DNA of 64,000 nt from RBG-16-66-20 sp964564865 (GTDB lineage: Bacteria > Pseudomonadota > Gammaproteobacteria > Burkholderiales > SG8-39). The stretch lies in assembly GCA_964564865.1 (NCBI GenBank), contig CAZMDA010000002.1, positions 1-64,000 on the forward strand, written 5' to 3'. Positions 52,696 to 62,483 of this stretch are shown piece by piece. Under the pieces are notes generated by a model. It ran no database searches. It was not told the origin of the DNA and was given only the letters and a program-made list of their open reading frames with translations. Position 1 is the first letter of the stretch, and each line of letters starts with the position of its first letter. Position numbers and translations under genes: made by a program.

Positions 52696-53481
52696 ATGAA
52701 AGCGTACAAGGCAATCGTGATCTCGATCGGCGCGCTGGCCTTTGGCACGGCGAGCGCTGGCCCGGAGAAGATCAAGTTCCCGTCGGACTACCTGAAGGGC
52801 ACGCTGTACGCCACGGTGGACCGGCCCGACACCAAGCAGTACCGCGAGCTCTACGCCTCGCCCGGCGTGGTGGAGTCCGTGCGCGCCGGGAAAGGCGTGC
52901 CCTACGGCGCGGTGCTGACCCTCGTCCAATGGAGCGTGCACCAGGACGCCCAGGGCAACCCGATCAAGGACGGCAACGGCCGCTTCATCAAGAAGGACAT
53001 CCTGGCGCACACCGTGATGCAGAAGGAGAAGGGCTGGGGCGCGGAATACCCGGACAGCCTGCGCAACGGCGAGTGGGAGTACTCGGTGTTCAACCGCCAG
53101 GGAGACTTCAATCCCAAGGCCAACTTCAAGGCCTGCTTCGAGTGCCACAAGCCGCACGCCAGCATGGACTACGTGACCTCGCTGGCGAAGCTGGCGGGGA
53201 AGTTCCCGGACGCGAGCGCCGTGGCGAAGGCGCCCAAGGGCGACGTCAGCATCGTCGGCTTCCTGTTCAACCCGGCGAAGATCGTGGCGGCCGTGGGCAA
53301 GCCCCTCAGGTTCCTCAACACCGACGATTCGCCGCACTTCATCGTGGTGCAGGGCTCGGGGCAGAAGTCCGAGGTGATCCTGCGCGGCCAGTCCACCACC
53401 ATGACCTTCGACAAGGCGGGTGCCTTCAACTACATCTGCGGGCTGCACCCGTCGATGAAGGGCACCATCGAAGTCAAATAG
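52696..53481 (+). CDS. Secreted cytochrome P460-cupredoxin fusion
   Basis: The 261-residue protein has a signal peptide ending GTASAG. A P460-type domain follows, with heme-binding C147-F-E-C150-H151, and then a C-terminal cupredoxin domain with a type 1 copper site H214, C248, H251 and M254 (SPHFIVV...CGLHPSMKG). Cytochrome P460 proteins oxidise hydroxylamine or handle NO. A fused blue-copper domain would offer an intramolecular electron acceptor. No ammonia monooxygenase genes are in the window. GGGAGG-type SD precedes the ATG, and the stop overlaps the next GTG by 1 nt. Confidence 0.88.
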   Translation: MKAYKAIVISIGALAFGTASAGPEKIKFPSDYLKGTLYATVDRPDTKQYRELYASPGVVESVRAGKGVPYGAVLTLVQWSVHQDAQGNPIKDGNGRFIKKDILAHTVMQKEKGWGAEYPDSLRNGEWEYSVFNRQGDFNPKANFKACFECHKPHASMDYVTSLAKLAGKFPDASAVAKAPKGDVSIVGFLFNPAKIVAAVGKPLRFLNTDDSPHFIVVQGSGQKSEVILRGQSTTMTFDKAGAFNYICGLHPSMKGTIEVK

Positions 53482-54209
53482 TGGTCTCGCGGCGGTCGGT
53501 CCTGGCCCTGTGCGCCGCCACGCTGCTGCCGCGCGTCGCGCGGGCGCACGCCGTCGCCGCGCTGCCATTCTCGTCGCTTGCGCCCGGCGCAGCGCTGCCC
53601 GCCTGGCTGGAGTCGGTCACGTTCGGCGGCAATGCGAAGCCCAACCAGTTCGCGCTGGTGGCCGACGGTGGGCGCACGGTGCTGCAGGTGCGCTCCGACG
53701 CGTCCGCCTCAGGCCTCGCGCGCAAGCTGCGCGTCGATCCCGGAACGCAGCCGCTGCTCGCCTGGCGCTGGAAGGCGAGCCGGCTGGTCGAGAAGGGGCG
53801 GCTGGACGCGAAGGAGGGCGACGACTTCGCGCTGCGACTCTATGTCACGTTCGACCTGGATCCCGCCACGCTGCCCTTCGGCGACCGGATGAAGCTGTCG
53901 CTGGCGCGCGGCATCTGGGGCGACCACCTGCCGATCGCGGCGTTGTGCTACGTCTGGGATGCGGTCGCCGCGCCAGGCACGATCGCGCCCAATGCCTACA
54001 CCGACCGCGTGCGCATGGTGGTCGTGGACAGCGGGCCGGCGCAGCTGGGCCGCTGGGTGGCGAGGGAACGCGACGTGGCGGCGGATTTCCGCGCCGCGTT
54101 CGGGCAGCCGGCCCCGGCGGTGACCAGCGTGATCGTCTCGGCGGACACCGACAACACCGGCGAGCGCGCCGAGTCCTGGTTCGGCGACGTCGCCTTCAAC
54201 GCGCGCTGA
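53481..54209 (+). CDS. DUF3047-family exported protein
   Basis: The 242-residue protein starts at a GTG overlapping the upstream TAG by 1 nt, with a twin-arginine-like signal (SRRSVLALCAATLLP). The mature part has the DUF3047 pattern LAWRWKASRLVEKG...EGDDFALRLYVTF and ends ADTDNTGERAESWFGDVAF. The family is of unknown function and often lies near redox or cytochrome genes, as here. Its end overlaps the convergent hydrolase gene by 14 bp. Confidence 0.82.
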   Translation: MVSRRSVLALCAATLLPRVARAHAVAALPFSSLAPGAALPAWLESVTFGGNAKPNQFALVADGGRTVLQVRSDASASGLARKLRVDPGTQPLLAWRWKASRLVEKGRLDAKEGDDFALRLYVTFDLDPATLPFGDRMKLSLARGIWGDHLPIAALCYVWDAVAAPGTIAPNAYTDRVRMVVVDSGPAQLGRWVARERDVAADFRAAFGQPAPAVTSVIVSADTDNTGERAESWFGDVAFNAR

Positions 54210-54951
54210 TCGCTTCCAGGAACGCGGCCACTTCCTGCAGCACCACCTTTTCGCCGCCGGCGAGGAACGGGCCGCCGTCGGGTACCGAGAGCTGCTTCGA
54301 ACCGGGCAGCGCACGCAGGATCTCCGCGCGATCCCGCGCCGGGCCGCGGATGCCGCGGTAGTCCCGCGCGCCGTAGAGGTCGAGCACCGGGAAGGCGGCG
54401 CCCGCGACGCCGTCGAACACGCCATAGAAGGACAGCGCGACCCAGCCCGAGACCGGCGCCTGGCGGTTGGCGCGCAGGTACTCGTGCGCCATCCCGGCGC
54501 CCATGGCGTGCGAGACGATGGCGACGCGCCTGGCGCCCTTTTCCTGCAGGAACCTCATCCCGGCCTCGATGCGCCGCGCGGCTTCCGGGTACAGCGCGCG
54601 GTAGGCCGCGCCGTCGTCGACTTCCGCGGGCAGCACCGGCATCTGCAGCGACAGGGTCGTGTAGCCCCGGTCGGCGAGGTGCACGCGCAATTCGCCGGTG
54701 AGGCCGTGATCCGGGTGCAGCCCGGGGCCGTGGGCGAGGATCACCGCGCCGCGGGCGGGCTCGGCCTTCGTGTACAGGGCGAGGAAGCGGCCGTCGGCCG
54801 TCTGGAGCTGGACCGCGTCGCCGACCACGAGGCTGGGCAGGACCTGGTCCGCCCAGCGCTTCTCGCGCGCCGCGTCGGAACGCGATTGCGCGAGCGCCGT
54901 GGCGCCGCACAGCGCGAGGGCGAGGAAAACGGCCGCGGCGCGCAGGTTCAT
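54196..54951 (-). CDS. Exported alpha/beta-hydrolase-like protein (DUF3530-like)
   Basis: The 251-residue protein has a signal peptide ending TALAQS and a hydrolase fold: AVILAHGPG for the oxyanion loop and VSHAMGAG at the nucleophile elbow. There Ser precedes His, and the expected Gly-x-Ser-x-Gly has become SHAMG, so the usual nucleophile is missing or shifted. That pattern fits DUF3530. The start overlaps the YHS lipoprotein stop by 4 bp. Confidence 0.78.
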   Translation of the reverse strand: MNLRAAAVFLALALCGATALAQSRSDAAREKRWADQVLPSLVVGDAVQLQTADGRFLALYTKAEPARGAVILAHGPGLHPDHGLTGELRVHLADRGYTTLSLQMPVLPAEVDDGAAYRALYPEAARRIEAGMRFLQEKGARRVAIVSHAMGAGMAHEYLRANRQAPVSGWVALSFYGVFDGVAGAAFPVLDLYGARDYRGIRGPARDRAEILRALPGSKQLSVPDGGPFLAGGEKVVLQEVAAFLEAISAR

Positions 54952-55514
54952 TTCGGCGCCGGCGCCCCGGGCGGCAGCCGGCCGTGGCGCCTCAGGTGCT
55001 CGGCATCGAGCTGCGCGTCGGTCTTGTAGTGCGGCACCTTGAATGCCAGGCGCTTGAAGTTCTGCCAGCGGTAGGGGACGTCCTTCGTCTCCTTCTCCCA
55101 GTACTCGTCGCCCAGCCTGATGTTGGCGTCCGCGTCCAGCAGCCAGTTGGCCTTGCTGCGCTCGCTGCCGAACAGGTAGAGGCGCCCCTTGTAGACGAGA
55201 TACACGTCGGCGTGGATCGCCGCCTTGAGCGCGTAATGCACGCCGCTGGCGCAGAAGCCGGCCCAGGCGGGGGCGTACTTCTTCGGGTCGGCGTCGAACA
55301 GGCGCTTGTTCCCGGCGCTGGCGAAGCGGTAGGTGTCGCCGTCGAACACCGACTTCAGCGCCGGGTCGCCCTTCAGCGGCGCGGGCGCGGTGAAGTACGA
55401 CACCGGGTCGTTGCCGCGCAGCATCAGGCGCTCGTCATCGCCGTCCTTCACGGTGTTGTGCACGGTGCCGCAGCCCGCGAGCAGCGCGGCGAGGAGGAGC
55501 AGGAGGATTCTCAT
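54948..55514 (-). CDS. YHS-domain lipoprotein
   Basis: The 188-residue protein has a lipobox LLAGCG at residues 12-17 and a YHS domain (LRGNDPVSYFTAPAPLKGDPAL...YRFASAGNKRLFDADPKKYAPAW). YHS domains are thought to bind metals or act as sensors. The remaining 100 residues are unassigned. It sits in an overlapping operon behind the ATP-grasp and methyltransferase genes (ATGA overlap). Confidence 0.85.
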   Translation of the reverse strand: MRILLLLLAALLAGCGTVHNTVKDGDDERLMLRGNDPVSYFTAPAPLKGDPALKSVFDGDTYRFASAGNKRLFDADPKKYAPAWAGFCASGVHYALKAAIHADVYLVYKGRLYLFGSERSKANWLLDADANIRLGDEYWEKETKDVPYRWQNFKRLAFKVPHYKTDAQLDAEHLRRHGRLPPGAPAPK

Positions 55515-56794
55515 GAGGCGGTCTCTCCGGTCAGGCGCAGCAGGTTCAGGATCTCGGCGTAGCGGCGGTTGAGCAGATCCTCGCTCGCCGCGCCCATGTT
55601 GATCACGGCGTAGCGGTAGCTGCCCAGCCACTTCATCTCGCGCGCGAGGGCCCGGCCGCGCTTCAGGTACAGCATCACCGCCGCGTCCGGGTAGCGCGCG
55701 CGCACGCTGGCGACGTCCGCCTCGCGCGGCTCGCGCGCCAGCGGCCGGCCGTCGAAGCGCCGGGAGACGAGGCTGGCGGCGATGGCGCAGCCGGTGGGCG
55801 CGCGCCGCGCCTGCGGCTCGGCGCCGGTGCACAGCTCGAGCAGCATGCGGTGCGGGTCGATGCCGTCCACGCGCTGGTACAGGCCCGCCAGTTGCGAGGC
55901 GAGGCGCGGATTGAGCTCGATGATGGTCAACCGGTCGGTGCGCGGATTCCAGAACAGCTCGATGTTGAAGAAGCCGTGGCGATAGCCCATCCCGGCGAGC
56001 AGGAGCTGCGCCAGTTCGCGCATGCGTTCCTGCACCGGCGCCGGGACGCGGGAGGGGTAGACGAAGCGTTCGAAGGCGTCCGTGCCCGGGAACATCACCG
56101 CGTCGCTCAGGCCTAGGAAGGTGACGCGGCCCTCGCGCACGTAGCCGTCCACGTTCACCTCCATGCCCTGCACCGGCTCCTCGGCGATGAGGTGGTGCGC
56201 ATCGAGCGTGTAATCGGTATAGGCCGGCATCAGGTCGTTGAACGGCTTCACCAGGCGCCGGATGATCAGTTCCTCCAGGCGCGAGAACGCGAGGTGGCGG
56301 CGCAGCTCCTCGAAGCCGGCCACGCGGCGCGCCAGCACCGAGAAGGTGGCGCGCACCGGCTTGACGTAGAACGGGAAGGGCAGCCCGACCTGCTCCGGTT
56401 CCTGGATGCCGTACGGGAACACGGAGAACGCGGGCACCGCGCCCGGCGCGATCCGGCGCTGCTCCAGCCGCGCGTAGTACTTGTGCTGCGCGGTCACCAC
56501 CACCGCCGGCGGCGTGCCGGGCAGGCCGAGGCGCCCGGCGACCGCGGCCGCGATCAGGGCGCCGAAGTACTCGTTGTTGCTGAACACCCCGTCGATGCGG
56601 CCGCGCCAGCGCTCGACCAGCTCGTCCACGAAGGCGCGCGCATCGAAGGTCAGGAGGCGCGCGTTCGACGGGAAGCGGAACAGGTCGAAGCCGGCCTCGA
56701 CGAACTCGTAGTCCTCGTAGCCTCCGCGCGCGAAGGCCTCCCGGTCCCATTCCTTGGGAAAGACGACCAGGATCCGCTTGCGTGGCCTGGTCAT
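55511..56794 (-). CDS. ATP-grasp ligase-like protein
   Basis: The 427-residue protein has an N-terminal Rossmann-like domain and an ATP-grasp fold. PFYVKPVRA supplies the ATP Lys and IIELNPRLASQLAGLY holds the metal-binding Glu-x-Asn. ATP-grasp ligases form amide or thioester bonds through acyl-phosphates. It overlaps the methyltransferase stop by 4 bp. The substrate cannot be inferred; the operon could make a small modified peptide or amino acid. Confidence 0.85.
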   Translation of the reverse strand: MTRPRKRILVVFPKEWDREAFARGGYEDYEFVEAGFDLFRFPSNARLLTFDARAFVDELVERWRGRIDGVFSNNEYFGALIAAAVAGRLGLPGTPPAVVVTAQHKYYARLEQRRIAPGAVPAFSVFPYGIQEPEQVGLPFPFYVKPVRATFSVLARRVAGFEELRRHLAFSRLEELIIRRLVKPFNDLMPAYTDYTLDAHHLIAEEPVQGMEVNVDGYVREGRVTFLGLSDAVMFPGTDAFERFVYPSRVPAPVQERMRELAQLLLAGMGYRHGFFNIELFWNPRTDRLTIIELNPRLASQLAGLYQRVDGIDPHRMLLELCTGAEPQARRAPTGCAIAASLVSRRFDGRPLAREPREADVASVRARYPDAAVMLYLKRGRALAREMKWLGSYRYAVINMGAASEDLLNRRYAEILNLLRLTGETAS

Positions 56795-57462
56795 CCCGGG
56801 ACCGCGGCCGGATGCACGGTGCCGCGCGCAAGGTAGTTGGTGCCGAAGAGGACCGGCTCGATCCTCAGGTCCGGCACATAGGCCTGCAGCAGGCGCCACG
56901 GCGCGTCCAGCCCGGACAACGTGGTGACGTAGGGACTCGCCTTCAGCAGGCGGTACAGGCGCAGCGGGAACAGCCAGCGCGAGGCATGCTTGATCCCGGC
57001 GATGGCGACGCGGGCGCGCGGCCGCGCCCGGGCGAAGATGCGCTCCAGCGCCGAGGGCGATTGCAGCACGTCGTGGGTGTAGTTGAACAGGATGGCGTCC
57101 AGCGGCGCGCCCGGGTCGGCCTGCTCCATGGGCGCCTGGATGAGCCGGACGTTGTCCCAGCCCGCGGCGGACACCCGCTCGCGGGCAAGGGCGATCATCT
57201 CCGGGCTGACCTCGACGCCGATGACGCGGCCCGAGGGGCCGACCGCCTCGCGCAGCAGCGGCAGGGACAGGCCGGTGCCGCAGGCGACGTCCAGCACCGT
57301 GTCCCCGGGCGCGAGACCCAGCAGGGCGATCACGCGCCGCCGCAGGGCCATGGTGCGCCGCGCGCTGGCGTCGTAGCCGGCGGCGTGCCGGCGGTACTTC
57401 TCGATCGCGAGGCTGGAATCGGGTTGCAGGGGCAGTGCTCCGCTCGTTTGCGCCGCCGTCAT
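56791..57462 (-). CDS. Class I SAM-dependent methyltransferase
   Basis: The 223-residue protein has motif I VLDVACGTGLSLPLL, motif II VIGVEVSPEM and post-I IQAPMEQADP, in the UbiE/Methyltransf_11 style. It is first in the methyltransferase/ATP-grasp/YHS/hydrolase operon, with each junction overlapping by about 4 bp. It resembles small phospholipid or quinone methyltransferases only in the fold. Confidence 0.87.
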   Translation of the reverse strand: MTAAQTSGALPLQPDSSLAIEKYRRHAAGYDASARRTMALRRRVIALLGLAPGDTVLDVACGTGLSLPLLREAVGPSGRVIGVEVSPEMIALARERVSAAGWDNVRLIQAPMEQADPGAPLDAILFNYTHDVLQSPSALERIFARARPRARVAIAGIKHASRWLFPLRLYRLLKASPYVTTLSGLDAPWRLLQAYVPDLRIEPVLFGTNYLARGTVHPAAVPG

Positions 57463-57521
57463 GGGCTGGTGGTCGGCGCCGGGCTGTCGTTCATGACGCG
57501 GCGAACAGGGATTGCGGCGCT

Positions 57522-58772
57522 TTAGTCCGGCGGCCGGCCGCCGCCGATCACGATCCGGGCATTGCGCTCGAAGGTCCAGTAGGCCCAGGCCCAGTCGATC
57601 AGCACCACGATCCGGTTGCGGAAGCCGATCAGGAAGTAGATGTGGGCGAGCAGCCACAGCAGCCACGCCGGGTAGCCCGAGAAGCGCAGCTTGCCCAGCA
57701 CCGCCACCGCGGCGTTGCGGCCGATGGTGGCCAGCATGCCGACGTCCTGGTAGCGGAACGGCGCCAGGGGCCTGCCGCGCAGCGAGGCGACGATGTTGCG
57801 GGCGACGTGGCGCCCCATCTGCTTCGCCGCCGGCGCGATGCCCGGGACCGCTGGGGCGTGCCAGGGCAGGGCGGCGAGGTCCCCGATCACCGCCACCTCC
57901 GGGTGTCCGGGAACGGAAAGATCCTCGCCCACGATGACCCGCCCGGCGCGGTCCAGCGGCACCCCCAGGCTCGCGCCCAGCGGCGAGGCCGCCACGCCCG
58001 CCGCCCAGACCACGGTGCGCGCCGCGAGGCGGTCCGCCCCGAGCTGCACGCCGCCGGCATCGATGCCACTCACCCTCCGGCCCAGCCAGACGGTGACGCC
58101 CAGGCGCTCCAGCTGCCGGCGCGCCTTCTCCGACAGGCTGGGCGGGTAGCCCGGCAGGACACGGTCGGTGCCCTCCACCAGCACCACGCGTGCGTTGCGC
58201 GGGTCGAAGCGGCGGAACTCGCCGTGAAGCGTGTGGCGCGCGATCTCGGCGAAAGCGCCCGCCAGCTCCACGCCGGTGGCGCCGCCGCCGATGACGACGA
58301 ACGTCAGCCAGTCGGCGCGCTTCGCCGGGTCGGTTTCCCGCTCCGCGTGCTCGTAGGCGAGCAGCACCCGGCGGCGGATCTCGTAGGCGTCCTCCAGGGT
58401 CTTCAGGCTGGGCGCGTGCGCCGCCCAGTCGTCATGGCCGAAATAGCTGTTGGTGGCGCCGGTGGCGAGGATCAGGCGGTCGTAGGCGATCTCGTCGCCG
58501 CCGTCCAGCACCACGGCGCGCCGGGCCGCGTCGATGCGCGTCGCGTTGCCGTAGATCACGGTGGCGTTGTCCTGCCCGGCGAGGATGTGCCGGATCGGCG
58601 CCGCCACCGCGGGGGCGGAGAGGCCGGCCGTCGCCACCTGGTACAGCAGCGGCTGGAACAGGTGGTGATTGGTGCGGTCCACCACTGTGATCCTCACCGG
58701 CGCGCCGGCCAGGGCGCGCGCGGCGAACAGGCCGCCGAAACCGCAACCAAGGATGACGACATGGGGTTCCAC
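57522..58772 (-). CDS. ndh: Type II NADH:quinone oxidoreductase
   Basis: The 416-residue flavoprotein has two dinucleotide motifs (VVILGCGFGGLFAAR and VVIGGGATGVELAGA) and a C-terminal membrane-anchoring helix (AWLLWLLAHIYFLIGFRNR), the NDH-2 layout. It passes electrons from NADH to quinone without pumping protons. The GTG start is 6 nt after a TATCAT hexamer and lacks an SD, as with other leaderless candidates here. Confidence 0.93.
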   Translation of the reverse strand: MEPHVVILGCGFGGLFAARALAGAPVRITVVDRTNHHLFQPLLYQVATAGLSAPAVAAPIRHILAGQDNATVIYGNATRIDAARRAVVLDGGDEIAYDRLILATGATNSYFGHDDWAAHAPSLKTLEDAYEIRRRVLLAYEHAERETDPAKRADWLTFVVIGGGATGVELAGAFAEIARHTLHGEFRRFDPRNARVVLVEGTDRVLPGYPPSLSEKARRQLERLGVTVWLGRRVSGIDAGGVQLGADRLAARTVVWAAGVAASPLGASLGVPLDRAGRVIVGEDLSVPGHPEVAVIGDLAALPWHAPAVPGIAPAAKQMGRHVARNIVASLRGRPLAPFRYQDVGMLATIGRNAAVAVLGKLRFSGYPAWLLWLLAHIYFLIGFRNRIVVLIDWAWAYWTFERNARIVIGGGRPPD

Positions 58773-58777
58773 GCGGC

Positions 58778-58784
58778 TATGATA
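58778..58784. promoter_or_regulatory. Overlapping divergent -10 elements of ndh and the thioesterase
   Basis: Plus strand TATGAT (58778-58783) ends 10 nt before the thioesterase ATG; minus strand TATCAT (58784-58779) ends 6 nt before the ndh GTG. The whole divergent gap is 21 bp, so both genes must use very short or no leaders. Confidence 0.5.
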
Positions 58785-58793
58785 GCGGCTCGC

Positions 58794-59198
58794 ATGGAAC
58801 TCTCCTCGATCCTCCGGCCCGGCGGCACCGGGAACGCCGCGTTGACCGTGGGCGAAGAGCACACCGCTCCGCGCGTCGGCAGCGGCCTGGTGCACGTGCT
58901 CGCCACGCCCGTGATGATCAACCTGTTCGAGGCCGCCGCGCTGGACGCGGTGGACCAGAACCTGCCGGCCGGCTACCAGAGCCTCGGCACGGTGCTCAAC
59001 GTGCGCCACATCGCGGCGACGCCGGTGGGGATGAAGGTGCGCGCGCGGGCGGAAGTGCTGCGGGTCGATGGGCGCACCGTGTACCTGAAGGTCGAGGCGC
59101 ACGACGATAAGGACCTGATCGGCGATGGCCTGCACGAGCGCGTGGTGGTCAACGTCGAGAAATTCAGCCTGCGCGTGCAGCGCAAACTCAAGCCATGA
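58794..59198 (+). CDS. Hot-dog thioesterase (FlK-like)
   Basis: The 134-residue hot-dog protein has ATPVMINLFEAAALDAV and VRHIAATPVGM. The Thr, Glu and His residues match the catalytic set of the fluoroacetyl-CoA thioesterase family as I recall it. Most members are housekeeping thioesterases of unknown acyl-CoA substrate. An AGGAG in its last codons serves the next gene. Confidence 0.85.
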   Translation: MELSSILRPGGTGNAALTVGEEHTAPRVGSGLVHVLATPVMINLFEAAALDAVDQNLPAGYQSLGTVLNVRHIAATPVGMKVRARAEVLRVDGRTVYLKVEAHDDKDLIGDGLHERVVVNVEKFSLRVQRKLKP

Positions 59199-59208
59199 GG
59201 AGCGGCAC

Positions 59209-60450
59209 GTGAAGGCCGACATCGCGGTCCTCGGCGGCGGCATCGTCGGCGTCTGCGTCGCCCTGCACCTGCAGAAACGGGGACGGGCCACGATTCTGCT
59301 GGACCGGCGCGGCGCGGCCGAGGAAACCTCGTTCGGCAACGCCGGCCTGATCCAGCGCGAGGGCGTGGTGCCCTACGGCTTCCCGCACGATTTCGGGGCC
59401 CTGCTGCGCTACGGCCTGAACCGCACCATCGACGCCCACTACCACCTCACCGCGCTGCCCGAGATCGCGCCCTTCCTGTGGAAATACTGGACCCACTCGC
59501 GCAAGGAGAGGCACGCCGAGATCGCGCGGCTGTACTCCAAGCTCATCGAGCATTGTGTCGTCGAGCACGACGCGCTCGCGGCCGAGGCGGGCGCGCAGGG
59601 GCTCATCCGGCGCGACGGCTGGATCCGCGCCTTCCGCACCGAGGCCAAGAGGGACGCCAGCTTCGCCGAGGCGGAGCTGTGGAAGCGCGAGTTCGGCGTC
59701 ATCTACCGCACCCTCGATGCGCGCGCGCTGCAGGAAATGGAGCCCCACCTCGCGCCGGTGCTCTCCGGCGGCCTGCACTGGACCGAACCCACCACCGTCA
59801 CCGACCCCAACGCGCTCGCGCTCGCCTACCTGCGGCGCTTCGAGTCCTTGGGCGGGCGCTTCGTACAGGGCAATGCGGCGACGCTGGAGGCGAATGGCAC
59901 GGGCTGGCGCCTGCGCACCGCGGAAGGCCCCGTGGAGACCGGCGCCGCGGTGATCGCACTCGGCCCCTGGGCCGATGTCGTCACGCGGATGCTGGGCTAC
60001 GACCTGCCGCTGGCGGTGAAGCGCGGCTACCACATGCACTACCGCGCCGCGGGGGTGGCGAAGCTCAACCGGCCGGTGCTCGACAGCGAGTCCGGCTACT
60101 GCCTCGCGCCGATGGCGCGCGGCATCCGCCTGACCACCGGCGCGGAGTTCGCCCTGCGCGACGCGATCCGCACCCCGGTGCAGCTCGGCCGCGCCGAGCC
60201 CATCGCCCGCAACCTGTTCCCGTTGGCGGAACGCGTCGATGCGGAGCCGTGGATGGGCGCGCGGCCCTGCACGCCGGACATGATGCCCATCATCGGGCCC
60301 GCGCCGCGGCACGGGAACCTGTGGTTCGCCTTCGGCCATGCCCACCACGGGCTGACGCTGGGGCCGGTGACCGGACGGCTGATCGCGGAGATGGTGACCG
60401 GGGAACAACCGTTCGTGGATCCGGCGCCGTACCGGGCGGAGCGGTTCTGA
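59209..60450 (+). CDS. FAD-dependent D-amino-acid dehydrogenase-like (DadA/DAO) enzyme
   Basis: The 413-residue protein has a GGGIVGVCVALHL FAD motif, the family's C-terminal PIIGPAPRHGNLWFAFGHAHHGLTLGP, and a central DAO domain. It oxidises an amine or D-amino acid, feeding electrons to the respiratory chain or O2. AGGAG lies 6 nt before the GTG. Co-transcribed with the thioesterase. Confidence 0.88.
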   Translation: MKADIAVLGGGIVGVCVALHLQKRGRATILLDRRGAAEETSFGNAGLIQREGVVPYGFPHDFGALLRYGLNRTIDAHYHLTALPEIAPFLWKYWTHSRKERHAEIARLYSKLIEHCVVEHDALAAEAGAQGLIRRDGWIRAFRTEAKRDASFAEAELWKREFGVIYRTLDARALQEMEPHLAPVLSGGLHWTEPTTVTDPNALALAYLRRFESLGGRFVQGNAATLEANGTGWRLRTAEGPVETGAAVIALGPWADVVTRMLGYDLPLAVKRGYHMHYRAAGVAKLNRPVLDSESGYCLAPMARGIRLTTGAEFALRDAIRTPVQLGRAEPIARNLFPLAERVDAEPWMGARPCTPDMMPIIGPAPRHGNLWFAFGHAHHGLTLGPVTGRLIAEMVTGEQPFVDPAPYRAERF

Positions 60451-60470
60451 AGCGCGTCGTTTGACCCGGC

Positions 60471-60737
60471 ATGACCCCTGCCCAACGCCTCGTCAACCTG
60501 ATCACCCCCGACCGCAGCCGCTGGCTGCCGATGCTCGGGTGCCTCGCCATCGCCGGCGCCTGCATCCAGGCGGTGCTGTTCCTCAAGCCCGCCGAGCCGC
60601 TGCTCTCGATCCTCGTGATCGGCGCGCTGATGAGCTGGTTCATCGGCGCGCTGGCCGCGATCGGCTATACGCGCTGGTTCTTCGGCAGGGAGTTCGCCCG
60701 TGGCAAGCAGGAGAGCGGAGACGTGAAGCGGGAGTGA
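60471..60737 (+). CDS. Small two-helix membrane protein
   Basis: The 88-residue protein has two hydrophobic segments (about 18-38 and 44-68) separated by a short loop and ends in a basic Lys/Arg tail. Function unknown. The 20-bp palindrome begins at the base directly after its stop. Confidence 0.7.
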   Translation: MTPAQRLVNLITPDRSRWLPMLGCLAIAGACIQAVLFLKPAEPLLSILVIGALMSWFIGALAAIGYTRWFFGREFARGKQESGDVKRE

Positions 60738-60757
60738 ATGTAACCGATCGGTTACAT
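60738..60757. repeat. 20-bp perfect palindrome, copy 4 of 4
   Basis: It is contiguous with the upstream stop codon and 11 nt from the stop of the convergent kinase gene. Identical to the copies at 18577, 45392 and 46685. Confidence 0.9.
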
Positions 60758-60768
60758 CGGCCCCCGGT

Positions 60769-61817
<1,049 letters not shown>

Positions 61818-61821
<4 letters not shown>

Positions 61822-62483
61822 CAGGCCCTCGCGCCAAAGACGACGGGGTGGAGCCAGAGGAACGCGGCGTAGAGCGCGAGGCCGATCGCCGGGTTGCGCA
61901 GCCCGATCTCCGAGGCGACGACGCGGTTGCGGCCGGCGGCGATGGCGGCGAAGGGCACGAAGGAGGTCGCCGCGGCGAAGCGCTTCCAGTCCTCGCCCGC
62001 GCTCGCCGCCCGGCGCCGGTCGATGGACCGCGCGCCCAGCAGGGCCAGGACGAGGAAGCTGCCGAAGAACACCGTGGCCTTCAGCTCGCCGCGCGCGAGG
62101 ATGTGCGCCCCGGCCCACAGCGCGAAGCCCCACATCAGCGGGTGGCGCGTGACGCGCAGGATGCCGCTCGCGGCGTCCTCGCGCTTGAGCAGCCGGCCGG
62201 CGCCGACCAGCGTCGGGTTGCGCGACAGCAGGCCGCAGGCCATGAGGATGAAGGCGAAGGGCATCACGATCGCCGGGGCGAGGCGAAGGCCCGGCCAGAG
62301 GACTTCAATCGGCGCCTTGCCGTACGCCCAGATCATCCAGCCCAGCGTGGCGAAGGCCGCCAGCGAATACACCGCCTGGTAGGCCTTCTCGCCCATGGCG
62401 CCGGCGAGCGCGCCGCGCAGCGGCGTGCTGGAGACGAAATGCGTCGCCAGGAACGCGGCGCAGGCGAGAACCAGCTGCTCCAT
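61818..62483 (-). CDS. NnrU-family membrane protein
   Basis: The 221-residue protein has six or so helices and the NnrU pattern SSTPLRGALAGAMGEKAYQAVYSLAAF and VTRHPLMWGFALWAGAH. The family is linked to nitrite/nitric oxide reduction in some species but occurs more widely. ATG overlaps the pepN stop by 1 nt (TGATG). It has no nitric oxide reductase neighbours; the P460 fusion 8 kb away is the only NO-type gene. Confidence 0.88.
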
